Shown: positions 52,501 through 61,570 of the stretch, piece by piece
How positions within the stretch are numbered: position 1 is the stretch's first letter
How the letters are laid out: each line of letters begins with the position of its first letter
From: Rhizobium sp. GN54
GTDB taxonomy: Bacteria; Pseudomonadota; Alphaproteobacteria; Rhizobiales; Rhizobiaceae
NCBI RefSeq assembly: GCF_021026345.1
Contig: NZ_JAJNCZ010000004.1
Span: forward strand, 519,697 to 583,696
Direction: 5' to 3'
DNA: 64,000 nucleotides
Made by a program: the position numbers and the translations under genes
The notes under the pieces: generated by a model
What the model saw: only the letters and a program-made list of their open reading frames with translations
Databases searched by the model: none
Told to the model about the DNA's origin: nothing

Positions 52501-52757
52501 GATTCAGTTCGGGAGCACCGCGTCTGATAGGAGCGGAAGCTGGGAAGCCAGTGACCGGCGCGCAATGCCCAGCCTCCCGGAACCCTTCAGGACGGCGAGA
52601 TTGTCGGAATTCTCGAAATGGGAGTGGGGTGGTTGCCGACGCCGCCCCCGCTGGAAACGTAGAAACGGCGTAAAGCGCCCGGCCCGTCCTGATCTATCCG
52701 TAAGCCTGTAGGCAGGCGAGTATGTGCAAAATATGCACGAACTGACCTTGCCGAGAA

Positions 52758-52778
52758 AAGGTAACCGCCAGTTACCTT
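52758..52778. promoter_or_regulatory. Inverted repeat, candidate operator
   Basis: AAGGTAAC-CGCCA-GTTACCTT, perfect 8-bp arms. A second, shorter repeat GTGCA-N5-TGCAC lies 20 bp before it (52724-52738). Neither has a T-run, so a protein-binding site is more likely than a terminator. The binding protein is unknown. Confidence 0.4.
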
Positions 52779-52826
52779 AAGCCGAAAAGGCCAAAGATTT
52801 CAACGCCACCCAAGGGTAGCGCCAGA

Positions 52827-52854
52827 GCCCGTCCTGTCACGCAGGGCGGGTTTT
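52827..52854 (+). terminator. Intrinsic terminator before the late genes
   Basis: GCCCGTCCTG (52827-52836) and CAGGGCGGG (52842-52850) form a nine-pair stem with one G-U and a short loop, followed by TTTT. It ends 21 bp before the small gene at 52875. Confidence 0.7.
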
Positions 52855-52874
52855 CTGCATTCACGGAGAGAGTG

Positions 52875-53066
52875 ATGCCAAACGTCGAGGATGCTGACGA
52901 GAGCGAGGCCGTGAATGAACTCGGTCGTGCATTGGATGAAGCATTGCTCGGTGCATCTTCTGCGGAGGTGCAGAGGGTTATCGACGCGATTGCCGCCCTC
53001 GTTGATGTTCGGATCGCCCAGGCAGCAGAATTTGCCGCCGATCGGCTGGCGCGGCCTCGCGCATGA
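52875..53066 (+). CDS. Small acidic phage protein
   Basis: A 63-aa acidic helical protein (VEDADESEAVNELGRALDEA and EVQRVIDAIAALVDVRIAQA). GGAGAG lies just before the ATG. Late-side location and composition would fit a scaffold or regulator, but nothing proves it. Confidence 0.5.
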   Translation: MPNVEDADESEAVNELGRALDEALLGASSAEVQRVIDAIAALVDVRIAQAAEFAADRLARPRA

Positions 53067-53106
53067 CCCGCCTCGCTCTCCTCGCCGCCCTCATGGAAGC
53101 CAGACG

Positions 53107-53355
53107 ATGAGCAAACTCACGGGTTACGGAAGGGGCTGGTCAGAGCCGAAAGCAAAGACGCTGATCGGTCGTGTCTTCCAGCGCCTTCGTGAGCCCGCAA
53201 CCACGACAGAATGGACGGTCGTGGTGTTCGTCATGGTCTTCCTCGCTGCCCTCATATCCTCCCAAGCCTTGGCGGCAGTAGAGCAGGTGAAGCCGGAAAC
53301 CCGGATGCAGGTGGAGAAGCCGATAGACGCGCACCTTGAAAAAACAGAGCGCTAG
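53107..53355 (+). CDS. Small single-pass membrane protein of the prophage
   Basis: An 82-aa protein with one membrane segment (about 37-58: TVVVFVMVFLAALISSQALA) between a basic N-terminal part and a charged tail. Topology and size resemble small holin or spanin-type proteins, but no motif confirms it. Its stop TAG shares the CTAG palindrome with that of the convergent next gene. Confidence 0.55.
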   Translation: MSKLTGYGRGWSEPKAKTLIGRVFQRLREPATTTEWTVVVFVMVFLAALISSQALAAVEQVKPETRMQVEKPIDAHLEKTER

Positions 53356-53600
53356 AGCTTGATGCTGGTGATCGCGTCGGTGAATCGAGCCTTCGCCTTC
53401 TCGATCACAACGGCCTGGCGGTCTTTCGGGATCGAGTAGTAGTTGGTTCTTTCCATGGCGGCGCAGCCGTCTTCCAAAACCGCCTGTAGATACCCGCTTG
53501 GGTCCGCCTTAACTTTCGCGATTGCGGCTAAGGCCGTGAGGGCTAGTGTATTCAGTGATGCCAGTTCGGCGATCAGATCTTCTGCGTATTCTTGATCCAT
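53352..53600 (-). CDS. Small hypothetical protein, opposite strand
   Basis: An 82-aa helical protein (EDLIAELASLNTLALTALAA, then KDRQAVVIEKAKARFTDAIT). ATG 53600 has a very strong ribosome site (GGGAGGAT). It is transcribed against the phage late operon and ends in a CTAG that also ends the convergent plus-strand gene. Probably a lysogenic cargo gene. Confidence 0.6.
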   Translation of the reverse strand: MDQEYAEDLIAELASLNTLALTALAAIAKVKADPSGYLQAVLEDGCAAMERTNYYSIPKDRQAVVIEKAKARFTDAITSIKL

Positions 53601-53700
53601 TCCATCCTCCCAAGGTTGACCCATGCCAGTCCTGAAAACACCCGGCATGCGAGCAGATCAGCAGAAGTGACGCAATACCGCAAGCCGTATCGGAAGCACT

Positions 53701-54027
53701 GTGGCACGTAACACCTACTACCGCTCCACCCACTGGCGAGCGCTGAAGAAGGCGACCCACGAGCGGGACGGATGGCGCTGCATCGTACCTGGCTGCCAGA
53801 CACCGACACACCGTCTCACCTGCGACCACATCAAGCGCCGCCCGAACGTCGATCACCCGACCGCCTATGACGTGCTGAGCAACACCCGCACGCTCTGCGG
53901 CTACCACGACGCCCTCGTGAAGGAGACGGCGACAGGGAAGCGCAGGCAGGACGGCAGACTGATCGTGAAGGGTGCCCGATCGGACGGGACGCCGCTCGAC
54001 CCGAACCACCCCTGGCACCGGACCTGA
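53701..54027 (+). CDS. Phage HNH endonuclease
   Basis: A 108-aa HNH nuclease from GTG 53701. The core motif is RDGWRCIVPGCQ, LTCDHIKRR and TRTLCGYHDA, with the catalytic histidine in CDHI and CxxC zinc knuckle. HNH proteins next to terminase are required for cos-type packaging in many HK97-like phages. Confidence 0.92.
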   Translation: MARNTYYRSTHWRALKKATHERDGWRCIVPGCQTPTHRLTCDHIKRRPNVDHPTAYDVLSNTRTLCGYHDALVKETATGKRRQDGRLIVKGARSDGTPLDPNHPWHRT

Positions 54028-54161
54028 TGCGGACCCCGTGAAACGCTCCGCGTGAAACATCGGGGAGGGGGAGGGTCGCCTTCAAGGGCGGCTAGGGGGC
54101 CCGACCATCCGGGGCCATCGTTTGCAGTGGCAAGAAATTTGGAAAGGGGGAGTTTCGCCCC

Positions 54162-54593
54162 ATGAGCATTCTGACCGCTATCGATGGTGGGGCAGGGACG
54201 CCCCCCGAGCCGGATTGGTCCCTGACATTCTCGGATGCTGCCGAGGTTGTCCGCGCGCATGAGGAATGGACAGCGATTGTCACGGAACTCAAGGAGGCCG
54301 AGGCGCTGACCGTTGCCAATGGCCATGCGATCAAAAGGCTTGTTGTGTTCCGCATCATCTACGATCGCACGGCAGATACTGTCGCCGAACAGGGGGCCGT
54401 CGTTCCGGCAAGGAAGACAAAGGTGCCGTCGCATTCCGCCTATTGGACGGTCCTCCGGCAGAGCGCTGAGATCATCGCCACTGCGGAGGGAGAACTGGGG
54501 CTTACACCGACGCGGCGCGGCAAACTGGTCCCCGTCAAACGGAAGAAGGCCAAGCCGAGGGCAGCAGATGCCTACACCAGCCGCGCCGGCTGA
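54162..54593 (+). CDS. Terminase small subunit, P27 family
   Basis: A 143-aa protein with the P27-type pattern: EEWTAIVTELKEAEALTVAN, KRLVVFRIIYDR, then SAYWTVLRQSAEIIATAEGE and LGLTPTRRGKLV. It recognises the phage packaging site and delivers DNA to the large subunit. It overlaps that gene by 26 bases. Confidence 0.88.
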   Translation: MSILTAIDGGAGTPPEPDWSLTFSDAAEVVRAHEEWTAIVTELKEAEALTVANGHAIKRLVVFRIIYDRTADTVAEQGAVVPARKTKVPSHSAYWTVLRQSAEIIATAEGELGLTPTRRGKLVPVKRKKAKPRAADAYTSRAG

Positions 54594-56376
54594 TCCGACG
54601 ACCGCCTGGGCACGCGATGTCGTGGAAGGGCGGATTGTTGCTGGCGAGTTTGCGGTACGCGCTTGCCGGCGCCACCTCGACGATCTGGAGAACGGCCACA
54701 AGCGCGGCCTGGTGTGGCGTCCGGAGAAGGCAGCCCATGCGCTTGGCTTCTTCCCGGCGATGCTGACCGTGACGGCCGGCGCCAAGGCTGGCGAGCCGTT
54801 CAACCTGCCGAGCTACACGACCTTTGTCGTCGGATCTTTGTTCGGCTGGTACCGAGAGAGTGGCCGGCTGCGCTTCCGCACCGCGTGGGTCGAGGCAGGC
54901 AAGGGGCAGATCAAATCGCCGGTAGCTGCCGCCATCGGCCTTTACACGCTGGCTTATCGCGGTATCCCGCGCGCCGAATGCTACGCGATCGCGAAGGACC
55001 GCAACCAGGCGAACGTCCTGTTCGGTGATGCCGTCGCGATGGCGAACGCCGAAATGCCAGACGCGGCCTATGATGGCGAATCCCTCGTTGGCCGCGGCGA
55101 CGTCCTGCCGCGCGGCACTGGCGACATGACATGGATGCTGGAGCATCCGGCCAGCGGGTCCAAGTTTCGGGCGCTGGCAGGCGATGAGCGGGTGAACGGC
55201 CCGCGCCCCTCGTATGTCGCCGCGGACGAGATCCATGAATGGAAGTCGGACGGCCCGTTGAAGACCTGGCGCTCTGCAGGCGCGAAGATGCCGGGCGACT
55301 TCCTGCTCTGGATGAGCACGAACACGCCGGCCGCCGACCAGGTCATCGCCACCGAATGGAGCGAGACGCATCAGCGCATCTTGCGCGGTGAAGCCGATGA
55401 CGATTCCGCCTTTGCATTCATCGCCAGGGTGGACGCGAAGGATAAGCCGTTCGAGGACGAAAGCTGCTGGCCGAAGTCCATGCCGTGCCTCGGCATCACG
55501 TTCCCGATCGAGAACGTCCGGATTGAGGTCAACTCCTCTCGGCATTCGGTGGGGACGCGGCTGCAGACGGAAAAGCTCTACTTCGGCGTGCCGGTCGGCT
55601 CGTCGGAATACTGGATTGATCTGGATGCTTGGGAAGGGGTTCAGCAGAAAGTCGACATGAGGCAGGCGAAGCACCGGACGGTGTTCCTCTCGCTCGATCT
55701 GTCGAAAAAGAACGACCTTACCGCGCTTGGCATCGGCTTCCGGGACGATGACGAGGTGCTTCATGCCAGCGTCCGATACTGGAAGCCCGAATACAAGCTC
55801 GCCGAGCGGGCCAAAGAGGATCACGCCCAATATGTCGAGTGGGCAGCGGCAAAGCTGATCAATGCCGTCCCCGGCCGTTCGATCGAGTACGATTTCGTGG
55901 CGGCCGAGGTGCAGAAACTGGTCAATGACTTCGACGTCGAGGTCATGGTCGTGGACCCCGCATTCCTGACGGATTTCCGCCAGGCGTGCGACCGTATCGG
56001 CCTCGAAACCTGGGTGTGGTCGCCTGAAGAGGAGTACGGCTCCGGTCTCAAGATCATGATCCATGGCCAAGGCCGGATGGGCATGCAGTCGAAAAAGGCA
56101 CTCTGGATGCCGCGCAGCCTCCAGCAGCTCGAAGACATGATCCTGACGAAGCAGATCGCGATTGACGAAAGCCCGGTGACAAAATGGTGTTCCGGCAACG
56201 CGGCCATTCAGGCGGACCCGCAGAACAACCGCTTCTTCGTCAAGAAGGCGCAGCGCGGCAGAATTGACGGCCTTGTGGTGCTGGCGATGCTCGCCGGCGC
56301 CAGCGAGGTCGTGGAGACGTATCAGGCGCCTGTGTCGCCCTGGGATGATCCTAACTTCTCACTGGTGGCACGATGA
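54568..56376 (+). CDS. Terminase large subunit (HK97-type)
   Basis: A 602-aa packaging motor. The ATPase has a Walker A region at about 109-118 (EAGKGQIKSP, variant) and Walker B YVAADEIHEW with D220-E221. The C-terminal nuclease carries FLSLDLSKKNDLT and DGLVVLAML. It cuts concatemers and pumps DNA into the prohead through the portal. The start ATG 54568 gives the usual length; the frame is open further upstream inside the small-subunit gene. Confidence 0.93.
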   Translation: MPTPAAPADPTTAWARDVVEGRIVAGEFAVRACRRHLDDLENGHKRGLVWRPEKAAHALGFFPAMLTVTAGAKAGEPFNLPSYTTFVVGSLFGWYRESGRLRFRTAWVEAGKGQIKSPVAAAIGLYTLAYRGIPRAECYAIAKDRNQANVLFGDAVAMANAEMPDAAYDGESLVGRGDVLPRGTGDMTWMLEHPASGSKFRALAGDERVNGPRPSYVAADEIHEWKSDGPLKTWRSAGAKMPGDFLLWMSTNTPAADQVIATEWSETHQRILRGEADDDSAFAFIARVDAKDKPFEDESCWPKSMPCLGITFPIENVRIEVNSSRHSVGTRLQTEKLYFGVPVGSSEYWIDLDAWEGVQQKVDMRQAKHRTVFLSLDLSKKNDLTALGIGFRDDDEVLHASVRYWKPEYKLAERAKEDHAQYVEWAAAKLINAVPGRSIEYDFVAAEVQKLVNDFDVEVMVVDPAFLTDFRQACDRIGLETWVWSPEEEYGSGLKIMIHGQGRMGMQSKKALWMPRSLQQLEDMILTKQIAIDESPVTKWCSGNAAIQADPQNNRFFVKKAQRGRIDGLVVLAMLAGASEVVETYQAPVSPWDDPNFSLVAR

Positions 56377-57626
56377 AACTCCTAGGCTTCAACATCAGCA
56401 GGGAAACCCGCTCTGCGAACTCGCCGGAAAACCCGTCCGTTCCGGTGAGTGACAGCAACTTCCTCGCGTTCTTCGGTCTCCAGTCGGTCAATCTTCCGAG
56501 CGTCACGATCGAATCCGCCTTGACGGTGCCGGCCGTGCTGGCTGCGGTTACCTTCCTGTCGCGCACCATGGCGGCGATCCCCCGCCACGCCTATCGGCGG
56601 ACGAAGGACGGTGCCGAGCGGATGATCGGCCGGACGGCCATGGTTCTCCACGAGAACCCGAACCCGTTGATGGACAAGTTCAAGTTTGACCAGTGGTTCT
56701 GGCAGCAGGTGTTTACCGGCGGCCGCGGGCTGGCCTGGATCGAGCGGAACGGCAACCAGATCGAAGCACTCTGGCCGATGAACCCGCGAAAGACGACGAT
56801 CCGGCGCTCCGGTTTCTCGCTGGTCTACAAGTACGAGAACAAGGAATACTCGGCCGAGGACGTGATCGACGTCCCGTTCATGCTTAAGGAAGACCAGATT
56901 TCGCACCGCGGCCCGATCGCCATGGCAACGAAGGCGATCCAGCTTGCCATCGCCATGAACGACTATGGCAGCACCTTCTTTGCAGGCGGCGGCGTCCCGC
57001 CGTTGGCACTCACCGGGGCCGGCGCCACTGGTAAGAACGTGCAGCGTGCACTTGCCGACGTCCACGACGCCATCCAGGAGGCCAAGAAGAGCAGCAAACC
57101 GATCTTCCCAGTTCCGCCCGGGCACGAGTTGAATGCGGTCGGGATCGACCCGGAAAAAGGCCAGATGACGGACGCGCGCCGGTTTCAGGTCGAGGAAATC
57201 GCCCGCAGCTGGCAGTTGCCGCCCGTGTTCCTGCAGGATCTTACCCGGGCGACACTGAACAATGCCGAGCAGCAGGATTTGCATCTCGTCAAGCATCTGA
57301 TCGGCCAATGGGTGTCGGCCTACGAGGGCGAAATGAACCTGAAGCTGTTCGGGCGGTTCAGTGGCCGCCAGTACGTGGAACACAATCTGGACGGCCTGAT
57401 GCGCGGGGACTTCAAGAGCCGAATCGAGGGCATCGCACGCGGCATCCAGACTGGACAGCTTACGCCGAACGAGGCGCGTGCGCTGGAGAACCGTCCGAAG
57501 CACAAGAACCCGTCCGCGGACGAGCTTCTGGTGCAGGGCGCAACGGTCGTGCTCGGCCAGCAGCCGGCGGCCCCTGCCAAATCAGCCGACGACATCGACG
57601 GAGACAAGAACGATGACAATGCCTGA
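56373..57626 (+). CDS. Phage portal protein, HK97 family
   Basis: A 417-aa portal with the family pattern: SALTVPAVLAAVTFLSRTMA near residue 45 and DPEKGQMTDARRFQVEEIAR. It is the dodecameric ring at one prohead vertex through which DNA passes. ATGA overlap with terminase. Confidence 0.95.
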   Translation: MKLLGFNISRETRSANSPENPSVPVSDSNFLAFFGLQSVNLPSVTIESALTVPAVLAAVTFLSRTMAAIPRHAYRRTKDGAERMIGRTAMVLHENPNPLMDKFKFDQWFWQQVFTGGRGLAWIERNGNQIEALWPMNPRKTTIRRSGFSLVYKYENKEYSAEDVIDVPFMLKEDQISHRGPIAMATKAIQLAIAMNDYGSTFFAGGGVPPLALTGAGATGKNVQRALADVHDAIQEAKKSSKPIFPVPPGHELNAVGIDPEKGQMTDARRFQVEEIARSWQLPPVFLQDLTRATLNNAEQQDLHLVKHLIGQWVSAYEGEMNLKLFGRFSGRQYVEHNLDGLMRGDFKSRIEGIARGIQTGQLTPNEARALENRPKHKNPSADELLVQGATVVLGQQPAAPAKSADDIDGDKNDDNA

Positions 57627-58215
57627 GACCGAAGTCCGGTCGCTCGTCTCACCGGTCGAGCATCGCGCCGATGGTGAAAAGACGACAGCTACCGGCTACG
57701 CCGTGATCTTCGGTGAGGTCGCCGACATTGCGGGATACTTCGACGAGGTCATCGCACGCGGTGCCTTCACGAACTCGCTGAAAACTGCCGATGTGCGCGC
57801 CTATTTCAACCACGACCGGGGGCGCGTCCTCGGCCGAGTGTCGGCGGGTACGCTGCGGGTGAAGGAAGATGCCAAGGGCCTCGCCGTTGAGATCGACCTT
57901 CCGGACACCTCTGACGGCCGCGACGTCCGCACGCTGATCGAGCGCGGCGACGTCTCGGGAATGTCGTTCCGGTTCAATGTTGTCAGGGAGATGTGGGACG
58001 AATCCGGCGAAAAGCCGCTCCGCACCCTGCTCGAAGTCGAAATCGGCGAGGTCAGCATCGTTTCCGAGCCCGCCTATGAAGGCACGAGCGTAGCGATGCG
58101 CTCCCTGGATGCGGCGCGCAAGGAAAAGCGCCAGCAGAATTTCAACGCCGCCGCCCATCGCGTCGGCATGAAAGTTTCCCTCGACCTGCAAATGCGGGCG
58201 AGGAGTAAAGCCTAG
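57613..58215 (+). CDS. HK97-family prohead protease
   Basis: A 200-aa serine protease with H67 in AYFNHDRG and S115 in RGDVSGMSFRF, matching HK97 gp4 and its U35 family. It removes the scaffold part of the capsid protein after prohead assembly. It overlaps portal by 14 bases. Confidence 0.94.
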   Translation: MTMPETEVRSLVSPVEHRADGEKTTATGYAVIFGEVADIAGYFDEVIARGAFTNSLKTADVRAYFNHDRGRVLGRVSAGTLRVKEDAKGLAVEIDLPDTSDGRDVRTLIERGDVSGMSFRFNVVREMWDESGEKPLRTLLEVEIGEVSIVSEPAYEGTSVAMRSLDAARKEKRQQNFNAAAHRVGMKVSLDLQMRARSKA

Positions 58216-58265
58216 GCCTCGCGCCGAAGCCCAATCCCACAACACATCGTTGAAAGGATGAACCG

Positions 58266-59543
58266 ATGAGCAATCGGATCAAGGAACTGCGCGAGAAACA
58301 GGCGACCATCGTCACCGAAGCTCGCGAACGTCTCGACCAGATCAATGCGGCGACCGATGAGGCGCGCGCGAAGGAACTGGAAACGGCGCATGACGCGGCC
58401 ATGGCCGAACACGACCGCCTCGAAAAGCAGATCGAGCGCGAGGAAAACCTTGCCCGCCTCGAAAAGCGCTCGGAGGAGGAGCGGGCGAAAAAGCGTCCCG
58501 TCTCCACCAATGACGGTGAGGGCCGTGGCCAGGACGAGGGCGACAAGCTGGAATACCGGCATGTCTTCCACAAGTTCCTTGCCTGCGGCGCCGATCCCAT
58601 GGAACTCACCAGCGAGGAACGCGCCGTTCTGAAGGCCGGTGTCGTCGCCAAGGAGGAGTTCCGCACGCAGGTCACGACCAGCGGCGGCCCCGGCGGCTAT
58701 ACCGTGCCGGTGGAACTCGCCGACCAGATCATCAAGACGATGAAGGACTGGGGCCCGATGTACGACGAGGACATCTGCACCGTCCTCAACACGGCATCCG
58801 GCAACCAGATCAACCTTCCGACCGTCGATGACACCGCCGTCACCGCGGAAAAGCACACGGAAGGCACTGCGCTGACCGACGACGGCGGCAAGGATGCGAC
58901 CTTCGCGCAGAAGCGCCTCGATGCCTACGTGTACGACACCGAGTTCGTGAAGTTCTCGATGGAGCTTGCACAGGATTCCGTCTTCAACATGGAAAGCCTG
59001 CTCGGCTCGCTCCTCGGCGAACGTCTCGCCCGGATCGCCAACAAGGAACTGACCGTCGGCGACGGCACCGGTGATCCGAACGGCGTTGCGACGGCGTCCT
59101 CGCTCGGCCGAACTGCAGCCGCAACGGGTGCGATCACTGCCGACGAGATCATCGATCTGCTGCACTCGGTCAATTCGGCATACCGCCGTTCGCCGAAGGC
59201 TCGGTTCATGTTCGCCGATACCACGCTCGCCGCCATCCGCAAGCTGAAGGACGGCCAGGGCAACTACCTCTGGCAGATGGGTGACGTGAAGACGTCGCAG
59301 CCGGGCACGCTGCTCGGCTACGCCTACAGCATCAACGACGACATGGACGCGCTGGCAGCGGCCAAGAAGGTCATGCTGTTCGGCGACTTCTCCAAGTACT
59401 TCGTCCGCAAGGTCGGGTCTCCGGTCATCGGCGTTCTTCGCGAACGCTTCTGGCCGGATCTCGGCATCGCCGGCCTGATCCGCTTCGACGGCGAGCTCGG
59501 TGATACCGCCGCCATCAAGCACCTCATCACGGCTGCCTCGTAA
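58266..59543 (+). CDS. Major capsid protein, HK97 fold
   Basis: A 425-aa capsid precursor. Residues 1-110 are a coiled-coil scaffold (delta) domain (KELREKQATIVTEARERLDQ). The HK97 fold follows from about 130 (VPVELADQIIKTMKDWGPMY). The C-terminal part includes VMLFGDFSKYFVRKVGSPV. Protease cleavage is expected near residues 100-130. It starts 50 bp after the protease. Confidence 0.95.
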   Translation: MSNRIKELREKQATIVTEARERLDQINAATDEARAKELETAHDAAMAEHDRLEKQIEREENLARLEKRSEEERAKKRPVSTNDGEGRGQDEGDKLEYRHVFHKFLACGADPMELTSEERAVLKAGVVAKEEFRTQVTTSGGPGGYTVPVELADQIIKTMKDWGPMYDEDICTVLNTASGNQINLPTVDDTAVTAEKHTEGTALTDDGGKDATFAQKRLDAYVYDTEFVKFSMELAQDSVFNMESLLGSLLGERLARIANKELTVGDGTGDPNGVATASSLGRTAAATGAITADEIIDLLHSVNSAYRRSPKARFMFADTTLAAIRKLKDGQGNYLWQMGDVKTSQPGTLLGYAYSINDDMDALAAAKKVMLFGDFSKYFVRKVGSPVIGVLRERFWPDLGIAGLIRFDGELGDTAAIKHLITAAS

Positions 59544-59602
59544 GCGGCGAAACAGAAGCGGGCGGCTTTCGGGCCGCTCGCCCATCTCCCATGGAGGCGA
59601 TC

Positions 59603-59785
59603 ATGAAAATCAGGATGCTTGTCGGCCTGGCCGGCATCAACTTCGCGCTTTCTCCGAACGAGGAGACCGATCGCTTCGACAGCAAGGAGGCGTCGCGTCT
59701 TGTCGAGGCAGGCTATGCCGTTCCCGTCGACGAAAAGCCGACTGAGCGCGCCGTGAAGCCGCGTGCGAACGAGAAACGCGGCTGA
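59603..59785 (+). CDS. Small phage head protein, hypothetical
   Basis: A 60-aa protein (MKIRMLVGLAGINFALSPNE) with GGAGG before ATG 59603. It lies exactly between capsid and head-tail connector where small decoration or head-completion proteins occur. No motif assigns it further. It overlaps the next gene by one base (TGATG). Confidence 0.6.
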   Translation: MKIRMLVGLAGINFALSPNEETDRFDSKEASRLVEAGYAVPVDEKPTERAVKPRANEKRG

Positions 59786-60450
59786 TGGCTACCTCCTTCC
59801 TCCAGATCAGCACGCCGGCAGAGGATCTGTTGCTTGCGCCGATCGAGGCCCTTCGCTCCGCCGCCGGCCTCGCCGCCAATGACACGAGCCGGGACGCGGA
59901 GCTGACGGAGCTTGGCAAACGCGTGTCTGCCGAGATTGTCGAGGCCTGCCGGATTTCGGTCGGGGAAACGGAGGAGGAAGAGGGCGCCGAACCGACATTG
60001 CGGCGCGAGACGGTCAAGGAGACGTTTTGCGGCTCCGGTCGCGACGTTCTGGTCCTTGCGCGCCGCCACAACGTGAAAATTGTCACCATCACGGAAGATG
60101 GTCGGCCGGTCACGCTGGATGCGCGGGCGCTGCGTTCCGAGCCCGGCCTTCTCTATCGGTGGGTCGATGGGCATCAGTCGTTCTGGAGCGCGCGCGAAAT
60201 TGTCGTCGAGTACGAGGCCGGCTTTGAAACGGTGCCGTTCAGCCTGGCCGGCGTAGTCGTGGACCTTGTCCGCCTCCGGCTCTCGCAAGCCTCGATCGAT
60301 CCTCTTGTGAAGTCGACGAGGGTCGAGATCGTCGATGTCGAGACCGTCCAAACAGACCGGTGGGTCGGCTCCACGCCGGGCGCTGATACTGCTGGCCTGC
60401 CGCCCGAATTCATGGCCCGCCTGGGTCGCTTCTTCAATCCGGTGGCCTGA
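59785..60450 (+). CDS. Head-tail connector protein, gp6/phiE125 gp8-like
   Basis: A 221-aa protein with the pattern of the phage gp6-like adaptor: SFLQISTPAEDLLLAPIEAL at the N-terminus and GVVVDLVRLRLSQASIDPL near the end. It joins the portal to the tail. Confidence 0.82.
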   Translation: MATSFLQISTPAEDLLLAPIEALRSAAGLAANDTSRDAELTELGKRVSAEIVEACRISVGETEEEEGAEPTLRRETVKETFCGSGRDVLVLARRHNVKIVTITEDGRPVTLDARALRSEPGLLYRWVDGHQSFWSAREIVVEYEAGFETVPFSLAGVVVDLVRLRLSQASIDPLVKSTRVEIVDVETVQTDRWVGSTPGADTAGLPPEFMARLGRFFNPVA

Positions 60451-60854
60451 TGCTTCAGCTTTCCGACACTCCGGCCGGCTCCATTGCCCGCCTGGACGCT
60501 GCGCTCTCGCGTCGCGGCGAGGACATTGTTATCAGCCGCCAAGTGAAGCGCAGCGCGGCGAGCGTCAAGGTCGAGGTAGCGTGTCGGGCACTTGTGCGAG
60601 CTGTGTCCGCCGATCAGATAGCAGGCACCATCACGCAAAACGACCTCAACGTCACGCTGTCGCCAACAGAGATCGCCGCTGCTGGCTGGCCGGGGCAGGA
60701 CGACAACATTGTGTCTGGCAGCGCAGTTGATCCGCGGGTACCGAGAACCACCGACAAGGTCGTCATTCAGGGCCGCGAGCGCCAGGTGAGGGCCTCCAAG
60801 GCGATCCTGATGGCGAACGTCTGGGTTCGAACCGATATGATCGTGGCCGGCTGA
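60450..60854 (+). CDS. Putative head closure (stopper) protein
   Basis: A 134-aa protein of mostly beta composition (KVEVACRALVRAVSADQIAG, DKVVIQGRERQVRASKAI). Its place after the gp6-like adaptor matches the stopper or head-closure protein of siphoviruses. Function by synteny. Confidence 0.68.
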   Translation: MLQLSDTPAGSIARLDAALSRRGEDIVISRQVKRSAASVKVEVACRALVRAVSADQIAGTITQNDLNVTLSPTEIAAAGWPGQDDNIVSGSAVDPRVPRTTDKVVIQGRERQVRASKAILMANVWVRTDMIVAG

Positions 60855-61567
60855 TGGCTGGGTTCGAGGCTTTCGACCGGGAGCTGCGGATGGCGACCGA
60901 GGGACTGGAACCGGAGGCCATCCGCGTCGCGCTCGCCGCGTTTGCCAAACGCAGCGTCTCCGAGATCATCGCATCGGGAAGGGCGAGCCCTCGCTTTGAG
61001 CGGTACGTGAACAGCCGGCGCGGCCTGCCTGAGGAGGCGGTGCAGCTTCCCGGCCCGATCGTCTACGAGTTTTCGCTCTGGGAGCCGATCATCACCTTTG
61101 CGCTCGAGGAACTGCGCAAGCGGTCACCCGTCAAAAGCGGGCGGTTCCGGAATTCCTTCATCGTCATCGTGAACCGGGCGATCGTCACGAATTTCGACGG
61201 CATCGGGCCTGAGCACGAAGTGATCATCACGAACTTCCAGCCGTACATCCGCAAGGCAGAAGGCGGCGTCCTCAGCACGAAACGCTTTGCCATCTTCGAC
61301 GGCACGAAGCGGGCGTTGGCAAGAGCCTTCGGCAACGAGGGGCGCAATTCATCGGCGTTCAGCTTCGAGACGCGCTGGCTGGAAATGGGGTCGGGCCTTC
61401 ATCCGGCCATGCCGTACATCCTGAAGGGAAGCGGGGCAGGCGTCGCCGCGAAGACGAACAACCGATCCAGCGCCTTCCGGGCCGGCCGCACCACGCTCGC
61501 CCCGCGTAGGGACAGGCAAGCCGGCATGCCGATCACCTATCCCGCCGTCGTCATCAATCAGGTCTGA
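60854..61567 (+). CDS. Putative tail-completion (neck) protein
   Basis: A 237-aa protein with FALEELRKRSPVKSGRFRNS, the sequence pattern of HK97 gp10-like tail-completion proteins. Assigned by that pattern and by synteny. Confidence 0.72.
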   Translation: MAGFEAFDRELRMATEGLEPEAIRVALAAFAKRSVSEIIASGRASPRFERYVNSRRGLPEEAVQLPGPIVYEFSLWEPIITFALEELRKRSPVKSGRFRNSFIVIVNRAIVTNFDGIGPEHEVIITNFQPYIRKAEGGVLSTKRFAIFDGTKRALARAFGNEGRNSSAFSFETRWLEMGSGLHPAMPYILKGSGAGVAAKTNNRSSAFRAGRTTLAPRRDRQAGMPITYPAVVINQV

Positions 61568-61570
61568 CAC

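Larger units (their letters stand above)
52377..52874. other. Non-coding stretch with hairpins between early and late modules
   Basis: No credible gene. It holds two terminator-like hairpins (52478-52500, 52827-52854) and three inverted repeats (52704-52717, 52724-52738, 52758-52778: AAGGTAAC-N5-GTTACCTT). The layout suggests a regulatory region or a structured RNA for the late operon. Confidence 0.5.
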
